NCBI RefSeq assembly: GCF_042646425.1
Contig: NZ_JBHRTR010000031.1
Location: 186,001-250,000 of the forward strand
From: Marinibaculum pumilum
GTDB taxonomy: Bacteria; Pseudomonadota; Alphaproteobacteria; Ferrovibrionales; Ferrovibrionaceae
Length of the DNA stretch: 64,000 nucleotides
Reading direction: 5' to 3'
Both the position numbers and the translations under genes were made by a program. Shown in pieces: positions 45,522 through 52,514 of the stretch (positions are counted from its first letter, which is position 1; each line of letters starts with the position of its first letter). The notes under the pieces are model-generated. The model searched no databases. It was not told where the DNA came from and saw only the letters and a list, made by a program, of their open reading frames with translations.

Positions 45522-46586
45522 ATGCGCATCGTCGACATGACATGGCGGGCCTACCGGATCGGCATGGCGGATCCCGACTGGCGCTCCGCCGGCGGCCGGT
45601 TCGAGGGGATCGCCGGCCAGTTCGTCTTCCTGCACGGCGAGGACGGCACCATCGGCCGTGGCACCGCCATCGCGCAGGAGCGGTTCGGCCTGGGTCCCGA
45701 TGTCGTGGCGGCGTTCCTGGCGGAGCTGAAGCCGCGGATCGTGGGACGGCCCGCGGAGCGGATCGGTGCCTGCATGGCGGATCTGGAGGGGCTGTGGCAG
45801 GTGCCGGCAGTGGTGCGGGCCGGCATCGACTGCGCCCTGCACGAACTGGAAGCAAGGCGCCGCGGGGTGCCGCTGTGGAGCCTGTTCGGCGGGCCGCTGC
45901 GCGACACGATCCCCCAGGTCCGGATGATCCCGCTGAAGGCGCCGGAGGCGATGGCCGGCATGGCGGCCGCCTTTGCGGCGGAGGGCTACCGGTTCCTGAA
46001 GCTGAAAGTCGTGGGCCGGCCGGACGAGGATCTGGCCCGCATCGCCGCCGTGCATGCGGCGGTGGGCGTCCAGGCGCGGCTGATGGTCGATGCCAACGGC
46101 GCCTATGGGCTGCCCGACGCCCTGGCGGTGCTGCCGGAGATGAAGCGCCTGGGCATCGAGATCTTCGAGCAGCCGGTGGACCGCGACGACCTGGAGGGGC
46201 TGCGGCGCCTGCGCCAAGCGGGGCTGGTGCGCATCGAAGCGGACGAGAGCGCGGCCTCGGTGGCGCGCGTCCGCCGCCTCCTGGAGATGCGGGCCGTCGA
46301 CCTGGTGGGGCTCAAGGTGCCGAAGCTCGGCGGGCTGCGGGCCACCGCCCAGGCGGCCGCGCTGTGCGACGCCGCGGGCATCCCCTACCGCTTCGGCACC
46401 ACCTTCGGTTCCACCCTGGTGCAGGCGCAGAGCCTGGCGCTGGCGGCCTGCCTGCCGGGTCTGGCCTGGGCCAGCGAGCATGCCGTCTTTGCCGACTATG
46501 CCGACGATCCCTGCAGCGGTCTGTCGGTGACGGAGGGGACGCTGGCGGTGCCCGACGATTCCGGAAGCGGCGTGCAGCTGGGCTGA
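45522..46586 (+). CDS. Enolase-superfamily enzyme (mandelate racemase/muconate lactonizing type)
   Basis: A 354-residue protein with an N-terminal capping domain and a TIM barrel. The Lys-x-Lys motif is in FLKLKVVGRPDED, metal ligands are Asp in LMVDANGAYGL, Glu in IFEQPVDRDD and Glu in RIEADES, and the second base Lys is in VDLVGLKVPKLGG. This is the muconate cycloisomerase/dipeptide epimerase branch. It fits the muconate product expected from the intradiol dioxygenase encoded 1.7 kb away. GGGGGAGGGAG precedes the ATG. Exact substrate not assignable by eye. Confidence 0.85.
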   Translation: MRIVDMTWRAYRIGMADPDWRSAGGRFEGIAGQFVFLHGEDGTIGRGTAIAQERFGLGPDVVAAFLAELKPRIVGRPAERIGACMADLEGLWQVPAVVRAGIDCALHELEARRRGVPLWSLFGGPLRDTIPQVRMIPLKAPEAMAGMAAAFAAEGYRFLKLKVVGRPDEDLARIAAVHAAVGVQARLMVDANGAYGLPDALAVLPEMKRLGIEIFEQPVDRDDLEGLRRLRQAGLVRIEADESAASVARVRRLLEMRAVDLVGLKVPKLGGLRATAQAAALCDAAGIPYRFGTTFGSTLVQAQSLALAACLPGLAWASEHAVFADYADDPCSGLSVTEGTLAVPDDSGSGVQLG

Positions 46587-46597
46587 GCGGCCTGGGT

Positions 46598-47173
46598 TCA
46601 GGTGTCGAAGACGATCTCGCCGCCGGCTTCGCTCCGCATCTCCGCATAGACCTGCCGGCTGGTGCGCTCCACCCGGCGGATCAGCGCCACCAGCTCGCGC
46701 CGTTCCGCGGCGCTCAGCTCGCCCAGCATCCGTTCGTTGGTGGCGCGCCGCAGGGCCAGGACCTCGGCCACCAGCGCCCTTCCTTCCGGGGTCAGGACCA
46801 GTGACCGGCTGCGTGCGTCATCCGGGTTGGCGGTCTTCTCCACCAGGCCGCGCGCCACCAGCTGCGAGATGGTGCGACTCATCTGGCTGGTCAGGACGCC
46901 GGCACTGCGCGCCAGCGCCTGCAGGGTCGACTCGCCCAGCCGGTGGAGATTGGCCAGCGCCCGCCACTGCATGATGTTGAGGCCGAATTCCGGCCGGATC
47001 GACAGCAGGGCGATGCGGGTCGACACGTTTGCCAGGATCTGCAGGTGATAGCTGAACAGCCCCTCGATCGAGGCGCCGCCCTGCGGATCGGCGGCCGGTT
47101 CGGTGCCGGCCGTCGCCGTCGCCGCCGTCGCCGGTGCCCTTGCCTGGGTGGATTGGGGTTTCGCTCTGCTCAT
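46598..47173 (-). CDS. MarR-family transcriptional regulator
   Basis: A 191-residue winged-helix regulator with a low-complexity Ala/Thr N-terminus. The DNA-binding domain reads STLQALARSAGVLTSQMSRTISQLVARGLVEKTANPDDARSRSLVLTPEGRALV, including the wing with Asp-Ala-Arg. MarR proteins of catabolic loci usually repress until an aromatic acid or CoA thioester binds. ATG at 47173 was chosen; a GTG lies directly before it. It converges on the enolase-superfamily gene and is divergent from the intradiol dioxygenase genes, with an operator-like sequence in between. Confidence 0.88.
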   Translation of the reverse strand: MSRAKPQSTQARAPATAATATAGTEPAADPQGGASIEGLFSYHLQILANVSTRIALLSIRPEFGLNIMQWRALANLHRLGESTLQALARSAGVLTSQMSRTISQLVARGLVEKTANPDDARSRSLVLTPEGRALVAEVLALRRATNERMLGELSAAERRELVALIRRVERTSRQVYAEMRSEAGGEIVFDT

Positions 47174-47248
47174 CACCTGTGTCCTGACGGCGGGCCTGGG
47201 ACATCTCGTCCCACCTGCCCGTTCCCTAGCTCAGCACGGGCCGCAGGG

Positions 47249-47265
47249 CTTTGACAATGTGAAGT
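47249..47265. promoter_or_regulatory. Weak operator-like site overlapping the dioxygenase promoter
   Basis: CTTTGACAATGTGAAGT matches the reverse complement of the 45468 palindrome at 12 of 17 positions. TTGACA within it (47251-47256) would be the -35 of the intradiol dioxygenase genes, with a poor -10 (TTCCAT) 17 bases downstream. It lies in the marR/dioxygenase divergent region, suggesting autoregulation. Confidence 0.35.
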
Positions 47266-47329
47266 AAATTGCCTTCCATCTTTCGAACGAGGCCGGCATG
47301 CCGGCCTCGGGTTGCACCAGGAGGGCGTC

Positions 47330-48178
47330 ATGAGCAGTGCGGAGACCTCAGCCCAGGACGCGGGCTTGCAGGACGTGGGCTTGCAGGACGTGGGGCCGCA
47401 GGACGTGGGCTCAGCGGAGGATGGCGCGCCCGACAGCTACCGGCCGCTCGACGACCGGACCCAGCCGGTGCCGGTGATCGCGGGCTATATCGAGACCGCC
47501 CGCCGCACACCGCGGCGGAACCCGGTGCAGCGGCCGACCACCCTGTCCGACCTGGTGGGGCCGCGCCAGTTCGGCGGCAAGCTGCCCCTGGGCAGCGGCG
47601 ACCTGTACGAGACGAAGCAGGGTCACCCGGCACTCGGCGTGCGCATCCATGTCGAAGGCAGGGTGCTGGACGAGGAGGGTCGCGGCGTGCCCGGTGCGGT
47701 GCTGGAAATCTGGCAGGCCAATGCCGCCGGGCGGTACCGCTACGACGCCAGCGGCTTCGGCGCGATCGATCCGAACTTCGCCGGCTATGGCCGTATCCAG
47801 GCGGATGCGGAGGGCCGCTACAGCTTCGTCACGCTGAAGCCGGGCGCCTATCCCGTCTACAGCAATCCCGGGCGCTGGTGGCGACCGCCGCACATCCACC
47901 TGTCGATCTTCGGCGCCGGCATGGCCAGCCGGCTGATCACCCAGGTCTATTTCCCGGGCGAGCCGCTGAACGGCCGGGACATCATCCTGAACGCGATCCC
48001 CGATGCGGCGGCAAGGGAGCGGCTGGTGATGCGGGAAATGCCGATCCTGGACGTGCCTGCGGAGAACACCCTGGGCTTCCGGCAGGATTTCGTACTGCGC
48101 GGGCGTCACGCCACCCCGTTCGAGGAGCAGCACAGCGGCGGAAGCGGCACCGCGGCGGGAGGGCATGCCGGTGACTGA
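47330..48178 (+). CDS. Intradiol ring-cleavage dioxygenase, PcaH (beta)-like subunit
   Basis: A 282-residue protein of the protocatechuate 3,4-dioxygenase family, which opens catechols between the hydroxyls using Fe(III). The core contains PGAVLEIWQANAAGRYRYDASGFGAIDPNFAGYGR and the iron-ligand motif WRPPHIHLSIFG, with Tyr candidates in GAYPVYSNPG. The N-terminus carries four 15-bp tandem repeats encoding QDAGL/QDVGL/QDVGP/QDVGS, absent from usual PcaH. CAGGAGGG precedes the ATG at 47330. It overlaps the alpha subunit gene by 14 bases. Confidence 0.85.
   Translation: MSSAETSAQDAGLQDVGLQDVGPQDVGSAEDGAPDSYRPLDDRTQPVPVIAGYIETARRTPRRNPVQRPTTLSDLVGPRQFGGKLPLGSGDLYETKQGHPALGVRIHVEGRVLDEEGRGVPGAVLEIWQANAAGRYRYDASGFGAIDPNFAGYGRIQADAEGRYSFVTLKPGAYPVYSNPGRWWRPPHIHLSIFGAGMASRLITQVYFPGEPLNGRDIILNAIPDAAARERLVMREMPILDVPAENTLGFRQDFVLRGRHATPFEEQHSGGSGTAAGGHAGD
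47354..47413 (+). repeat. Four 15-bp tandem repeats inside the dioxygenase N-terminus
   Basis: Units at 47354, 47369, 47384 and 47399, each CAGGACGYGGGSYYR-like, encode Gln-Asp-Ala/Val-Gly-x. Unit length is a multiple of three, so copy-number change would keep the frame. Confidence 0.9.
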
Positions 48179-48782
48179 ACTGCTGACGCCGACCGCCTTC
48201 CACACCACCGGGCCCTTCTTCCCGCCGGATTTCCTGCGGCCCGGCGACAACGACCTGACCTGGCTGACCGATCCGTCGCGACGGGCGCAGGGGGAGGCGC
48301 TGGTCATCACCGGCCGGATCACAGAGCAGGGCGGAGCACCGCGGACCAATGCGGTGGTGGAGCTCTGGCAGGCGGATGCCGGGGGCCGCTTCGCACATCC
48401 GCTGGATCCCGCACATGAAGAGGCCGATCCCGACTTCGCCGGCTGGGGCCGGACGGCAACCGACGGCGACGGGCAGTTCCACTTCGTCACCGTTCGCCCC
48501 GGCGCCTTCCGCGACCCGATGACCGGGGAGATGCGGGCGCCCCACCTGAACCTGCAGATCCTGTCCTCCGGCCTGATGCGCCGGCTGGTGACGGCGATCT
48601 GGTTTCCCGATGACCCGGCCAATGGCAGCGATCCTGTCCTGTCGGCCGTGCCGTCGGACCGGCGGGGCCTGCTGCTCGCGACCGCGGCACCGGAAAGCAA
48701 TCTGGGGCCGGCCGGCGCGGCCTGCTACAGGGTCGATATCGCCCTTCAGGGCGTGGCGGAGACACCCTTCTTCGAGGATTGA
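48165..48782 (+). CDS. Intradiol ring-cleavage dioxygenase, PcaG (alpha)-like subunit
   Basis: A 205-residue partner subunit: TAFHTTGPFFPPDFLRPGDNDLTW near the N-terminus, NAVVELWQADAGGRFAHPLDP near residue 60, and APHLNLQILSSGLMRRLVTAIWFPDD near residue 125, where the HxH iron motif is replaced by PHLNL, as in non-catalytic PcaG chains. The two subunits form the (alpha-beta-Fe) enzyme. Overlap with the beta gene indicates coupling. The convergent ExoD gene ends 26 bases downstream. Confidence 0.85.
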   Translation: MPVTELLTPTAFHTTGPFFPPDFLRPGDNDLTWLTDPSRRAQGEALVITGRITEQGGAPRTNAVVELWQADAGGRFAHPLDPAHEEADPDFAGWGRTATDGDGQFHFVTVRPGAFRDPMTGEMRAPHLNLQILSSGLMRRLVTAIWFPDDPANGSDPVLSAVPSDRRGLLLATAAPESNLGPAGAACYRVDIALQGVAETPFFED

Positions 48783-48807
48783 GGGCTTCGGGCCTGCGGG
48801 ACGGGGG

Positions 48808-49485
48808 CTACAGCACGCTCCCGATCGCCCAGACGCTGCCGGCCGTTGCGGCTGCCGAGGCCGCGAGGCCGAAGGCGACGACGAGACCGTCGCCAACGGC
48901 CAGGCCGAGGCTCAGGAGGCAGAGCGCCGCGCTGGGCATCGCGACGCCGAACGGCACCACGGCCAGCGGGAACATCAGCAGCGCCAGGAGGATCATCGGC
49001 AGGGCGAGCAATCGTTCCGCCGGCCCTCGGCCCAGCTGCGGCAGCCGCCGCCGGAACAGCCGGTCCAGCCACACGAGCTTCGGCTCCAGCCAGTCGATGG
49101 CATCGTTCAGCCGGTCGGCGGGCACCTCGACCCGGGCGGCGCGGCGCGGCATCCACAAGCCGTCGCGCCCCAGGGCCAGCTGACCCGCCATGCCGAGGAT
49201 GATCGCCCCGGTGGCGATCGACATGCCGGGAATCGCCCCGACCGGGGAGAGCGCCAGCAGCGCCGGCGCGAAGATCGCCGCCGCATGGCCGCGCCGGCCC
49301 AGCCGTTCGACAAGGTCGCCCAGGGTCGTGTGCCCGCCGGCTTCCGCCTCCGCGGGGCGGAGGTCGTCCAGCATCTCGATAAGGCCGTCCGCCTGTGCCC
49401 GCCCCGGGCTGTCGTCCGGCCTGTCGCTGCCGCCGCTGCCCGCTGCCGCCTGCATCCCGGCCCCGCTGCGATCTCCGCTGGTCAT
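48808..49485 (-). CDS. ExoD-family membrane protein
   Basis: A 225-residue inner membrane protein with the ExoD signature GHAAAIFAPALLALSPVGAIPGMSIATGAIILGMAGQLALGRDGLWMPRR and a C-terminal hydrophobic block (LALPMILLALLMFPLAVVPFGVAMPSAALCLLSLGLAVGDG). ExoD proteins were linked to exopolysaccharide synthesis and to stress tolerance. The N-terminal 40 residues are low-complexity; since an EcfG-type promoter ends only nine bases before the ATG at 49485, a downstream start (for example Met11 at 49455) is possible. Confidence 0.82.
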   Translation of the reverse strand: MTSGDRSGAGMQAAAGSGGSDRPDDSPGRAQADGLIEMLDDLRPAEAEAGGHTTLGDLVERLGRRGHAAAIFAPALLALSPVGAIPGMSIATGAIILGMAGQLALGRDGLWMPRRAARVEVPADRLNDAIDWLEPKLVWLDRLFRRRLPQLGRGPAERLLALPMILLALLMFPLAVVPFGVAMPSAALCLLSLGLAVGDGLVVAFGLAASAAATAGSVWAIGSVL

Positions 49486-49493
49486 GCCTCTCT

Positions 49494-49518
49494 AACGCTG
49501 CAACCATGGCGCGGTTCC
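49494..49518 (-). promoter_or_regulatory. EcfG-type promoter of exoD
   Basis: On the minus strand GGAAC, a 16-base spacer and CGTT lie just before the exoD-like gene, an exact consensus match. The close distance to the annotated start points to a leaderless transcript or a later start codon. Confidence 0.55.
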
Positions 49519-49585
49519 CGCTGCGCTTCCAGGCCGGGGCGGGGGGCGAAGGGAACCGGGCGGGGAGGGCCGGGTTGGCGCTATC

Positions 49586-50866
49586 ATGACCCGCAGCGAA
49601 CTCAACATCCTCCGGCGCCTGTGGCGCAGCACCAAGCAGGGGCTGTGGTTCCGTCCCCTGCTCTGGATCCTGGCGGTGACCCTGCTGGCCCTGGCGACCT
49701 ATCCTCTGGGGGCCTGGCTGCTGGACCTGCTGCCGCTGCCGGAGGTGAAGAGGGAGACAGCGCAGGCGCTGCTGGAACTGCTGGCCAGCGCCATGCTGAC
49801 GGTGACCACCGTCGCCTTCTCGATGGTGATGGTGGTGATCACCTTCGCCTCCGGGCAGGTCTCCCCGCGGTCGATCCCGGGGATCCTGCGCGATGCCGCG
49901 ATCCAGGATGCCCTGGGCGTGTTCCTGGCCGGGCTGGTCTTCGGCCTGCTGGGCATGCTGTCGATCGAGGTGATCGGCATCTGGCCCCACGGCCCGCTGG
50001 TCACCGTGCTGCTGGGCGGGGTGATCTGCACCCTCACGGTGATCTACCTGGTGCGCCTGATCCACCATGTCTCGCGCCGCGTCCAGGTCACCCACATCCT
50101 GGCCCAGCAGCGCATCCTGGGGCATGCGGCGATCGAGCGCTTCTTTGGCACGGCGCCGCCGGGCAAGGCCGTGCCTCTCGATACCGACGGTGCGGATGGG
50201 GCTGGCCGGTACCCCGGTTTCGGTGACTGCAAGCTGCAGCTGGATGCACCCGTCTCGGGCTATCTGCAGGTACTGAACCTGCAGGATGTCTTCCACTTCG
50301 CCCTGGCGCACGACCTGTTCGTCCGGGTGCTTCATACCGAAGGCGATTATGTCGGCCGCGGCTGGCCGATCTTCGACATCCATGCGGCCCGCATGCCGGA
50401 TGACGAGACCCTGTCCGCGCTGCGCGCTACGGCCCAGATCGGCGAGGAGCGGACGCCGGAAGGCGATCCGCTGTTCCCGCTGGAAGTGCTCGGCGAGATC
50501 GGCGAGCGCGCCCTGTCGCCCGGCGTCAACGATACCGGGACGGCGCTTGCCGCACTCGACCATGTCGCCGACTGCCTGCTGCGCTGGGCCCGGCATGCCG
50601 ATCGCCTGCCGGGGCTGACCGATGACGACGGCCGCCTGCGGGTCGCCGTCACGCCGCCGCGCCTGGCCACCGCGCTGGAACGGACGGTGGCGCGCATCCT
50701 GCGCAGCGGCCAGGGCAATCCGGAGGTGGAAAGGCGGGCCCTCTGGCTCCTGGACCAGCTGGCCCGAAGCGACAGCATCGATGCCATGGCACGCACCGCC
50801 ATCGTCGCCCTGCGCCGTCGTGCCGCGCGGCGAAACGGGGAGGATGGCGGCAGCGGGAACTCCTGA
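49586..50866 (+). CDS. DUF2254 family membrane protein
   Basis: A 426-residue protein. Four membrane helices occupy residues 25-165 (WFRPLLWILAVTLLALATYPLG, LLASAMLTVTTVAFSMVMVVITFASGQVSPR, GVFLAGLVFGLLGMLSIEV, VLLGGVICTLTVIYLVRLIHH), followed by a soluble C-terminal half. ASGQVSPRSIPGILRD is characteristic of DUF2254. Function unknown. The last codons contain the -35 element of the promoter for the next small gene. SD is weak. Confidence 0.82.
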   Translation: MTRSELNILRRLWRSTKQGLWFRPLLWILAVTLLALATYPLGAWLLDLLPLPEVKRETAQALLELLASAMLTVTTVAFSMVMVVITFASGQVSPRSIPGILRDAAIQDALGVFLAGLVFGLLGMLSIEVIGIWPHGPLVTVLLGGVICTLTVIYLVRLIHHVSRRVQVTHILAQQRILGHAAIERFFGTAPPGKAVPLDTDGADGAGRYPGFGDCKLQLDAPVSGYLQVLNLQDVFHFALAHDLFVRVLHTEGDYVGRGWPIFDIHAARMPDDETLSALRATAQIGEERTPEGDPLFPLEVLGEIGERALSPGVNDTGTALAALDHVADCLLRWARHADRLPGLTDDDGRLRVAVTPPRLATALERTVARILRSGQGNPEVERRALWLLDQLARSDSIDAMARTAIVALRRRAARRNGEDGGSGNS

Positions 50867-50881
50867 ACCCCGGCCACCGTT
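50856..50881 (+). promoter_or_regulatory. EcfG-type promoter of the small hydrophilic protein gene
   Basis: GGAAC at 50856-50860, 17 bases, CGTT at 50878-50881; exact consensus. It overlaps the stop codon of the DUF2254 gene and lies 69 bases before the small gene's ATG. Confidence 0.6.
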
Positions 50882-50950
50882 AATGCGACGCACGCCCCGT
50901 CCGGGCCGCCGGCGCGGACCGGAGGGGCAGCGATCTCAACGGAGGTGATG

Positions 50951-51187
50951 ATGACGGCCGACAGCAACAGCAGGACCGATCGCAACCAGGGCGAGGGCGA
51001 CCGCGAGTCCGCGCGCCGCTACAACAAGGATGCCCGCGAATTCGTCGCCGACCACGACGTGTCCAAGAAGGCGAAGGATGCAGAGAAGGCCCTGTCCGGC
51101 AAGGAGGGCAGCGCGCTGAAGGAAGCTGAGAAGGCGGGCAAGTCCAAGGCGCGGGAAGAGGATCCGCAGGTCAGCCGCGACCGCTGA
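50951..51187 (+). CDS. Small charged, stress-induced-like protein
   Basis: A 78-residue highly hydrophilic protein: RYNKDAREFVADHDVSKKAKDAEKALSGKEGSALKEAEKAGKSKAREEDPQVSRDR, rich in Lys, Glu and Ala and likely unstructured. Similar short proteins occur in other Alphaproteobacteria without known function. ATG 50951 follows GGAGG by five bases (GTG 50945 and ATG 50948 also in frame). The exact EcfG promoter upstream makes it a likely member of the general stress regulon. Confidence 0.7.
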   Translation: MTADSNSRTDRNQGEGDRESARRYNKDAREFVADHDVSKKAKDAEKALSGKEGSALKEAEKAGKSKAREEDPQVSRDR

Positions 51188-51248
51188 GGCGGCCGCGGCC
51201 GACGATCACCTGCCATTCGGCCGGAAGGCCCTGCACAGGCAGAACAAG

Positions 51249-51279
51249 CGCCCGGCCGCACGAGAGATGCGGCCGGGCG
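51249..51279 (+). terminator. Strong GC-rich hairpin after the small stress gene
   Basis: A 12-bp perfect stem (CGCCCGGCCGCA paired with TGCGGCCGGGCG) closes a CGAGAGA loop, 61 bases after the stop codon. No T-run is seen. Confidence 0.5.
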
Positions 51280-51332
51280 GCGAAGCGTTGGCTTCATTGC
51301 GGGACCATGGGGTCGCATCCAAGCGAGGGCGA

Positions 51333-51575
51333 ATGTCCAGAGATGATTCGGTTTCGGCGGGGACCGCGCTGGCCGCCCTGGCCATCTGCGAGTCACTGCT
51401 GATCTCGCTGGTGGAAAAGGGGCTGCTGGACGAAGTGGAGCGCGAGGAGATCCTGGAAGCCGCGCTGGAGATGCATGTCAGGGCGGAGAGCCAGCGCTTC
51501 AGCCGGCGTGAGCACGAGGCGGCGGCGGAAATGATCCGCCGTGTGCTGGTGCGCTCGGATGCGCTGGGCGGATGA
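51333..51575 (+). CDS. Small protein of unknown function
   Basis: An 80-residue mostly helical protein (TALAALAICESLLISLVEKGLLDEVEREEILEAALEMHVRAESQRFSRREHEAAAEMIRRVLV). No known family recognised; the amphipathic helices suggest protein-protein contact. The start at 51333 (MSRDDSVSAG) follows GAGGGCGA; an upstream ATG at 51267 is possible but would extend over the preceding hairpin. Confidence 0.6.
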   Translation: MSRDDSVSAGTALAALAICESLLISLVEKGLLDEVEREEILEAALEMHVRAESQRFSRREHEAAAEMIRRVLVRSDALGG

Positions 51576-51698
51576 GGCGCCGTAGCCGTTCCGGGCATGG
51601 CCGATCCAGGCAGGGCAGGCACAGGTCCTTGGCCCGCCGGGCGCCTGATCGTATAGAGGTCCGGCCCGGCAGGGGGCCGGGACTGCAGGCGATCAGGG

Positions 51699-52463
51699 AT
51701 GTCAGACAGTACGTTTCACGTCGATCTTGCCCAGATGATTGAGCAGATCGTCGGCAAGCTGTCGCGCTTCTTCGACATGACCGAGGAAATGGCCGACGGC
51801 ATCAGGGTCCTGTGCAAGGACAGCACGGAATTCGCCCGCGGCACCCTCCTGATCGAGGCGGACCAGCCCTATCAGAAGGTCTTCCTGGTGCGCCAAGGAT
51901 GGGCGGTGCGATACAAGCTGCTGCCGTCGGGTGACCGGCAGATCATCAATTTCGCCCTGCCCGGCGACTTCCTGTGCTTCAACGCGTCGATCTTCGGGAC
52001 CTCGGACCATTTCGTCGCCGCCAAAACGTTTCTGCAGACCTTCGCGTTCGACATCGCGCCGTTCCAGCACATGCTGACCAGCTATCCGGCGATGGCACTG
52101 GCGATGTCCTGGGCCAACGCCCACGAGGAGGCCGTCCTGGCGGAACGCATCGCCTCGCTCGGGCGCCGCTCCGCGCGGCAGCGGATGGCGCATCTGTTCT
52201 GCGAGCTGTGGCGGCGGCTGCAGCTGCTGGGGCTGACCGAGCAGGGGGCCTTCCCGCTGCCTGTCACGCAGGAGGATCTGGGCGACACACTGGGGCTCAG
52301 CGTCGTTCACGTGAACCGCACCCTGCGCCGCCTTTCCGCCGATGGCCTGATCGCCCGCGAGCACGGGCTGGTCAGGATCCTCGACATGGGCCGGCTGCAG
52401 CAGGTCGCAGGGTTCGAGGACGGCTATCTGCATTTCACCGAACTGGCCGCGCGGCGGCGCTAG
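51699..52463 (+). CDS. Crp/Fnr-family transcriptional regulator
   Basis: A 254-residue regulator. A cyclic nucleotide-binding-type beta barrel comes first (GTLLIEADQPYQKVFLVRQGWAVRYKLLPSGDRQIINFALPGDFLCFNASIFG), then a dimer helix and a Crp-type helix-turn-helix (PVTQEDLGDTLGLSVVHVNRTLRRLSADGLI). No N-terminal Cys cluster, so not an Fnr-type oxygen sensor. Effector unknown. A phospholipase D gene follows after 51 bases on the same strand. Confidence 0.88.
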   Translation: MSDSTFHVDLAQMIEQIVGKLSRFFDMTEEMADGIRVLCKDSTEFARGTLLIEADQPYQKVFLVRQGWAVRYKLLPSGDRQIINFALPGDFLCFNASIFGTSDHFVAAKTFLQTFAFDIAPFQHMLTSYPAMALAMSWANAHEEAVLAERIASLGRRSARQRMAHLFCELWRRLQLLGLTEQGAFPLPVTQEDLGDTLGLSVVHVNRTLRRLSADGLIAREHGLVRILDMGRLQQVAGFEDGYLHFTELAARRR

Positions 52464-52514
52464 TAGGGCCGCCGGCGACACGAGATCCGGCGAGCCGGAC
52501 AGGAGGAGGGGAGC

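Noticed and set aside
47354..47413. CRISPR-like tandem repeats
   Set aside because: Units are contiguous without spacers, in frame and inside a gene; no cas gene in the window.
30725..48782. Catabolic region as a genomic island or mobile element
   Set aside because: No integrase, transposase, tRNA-flanked repeat or change in base composition could be seen.
49552..49576. GGAAC-N16-GGTT before the DUF2254 gene
   Set aside because: One mismatch in the -10 and only ten bases from the ATG; probably chance next to the real minus-strand promoter of exoD.
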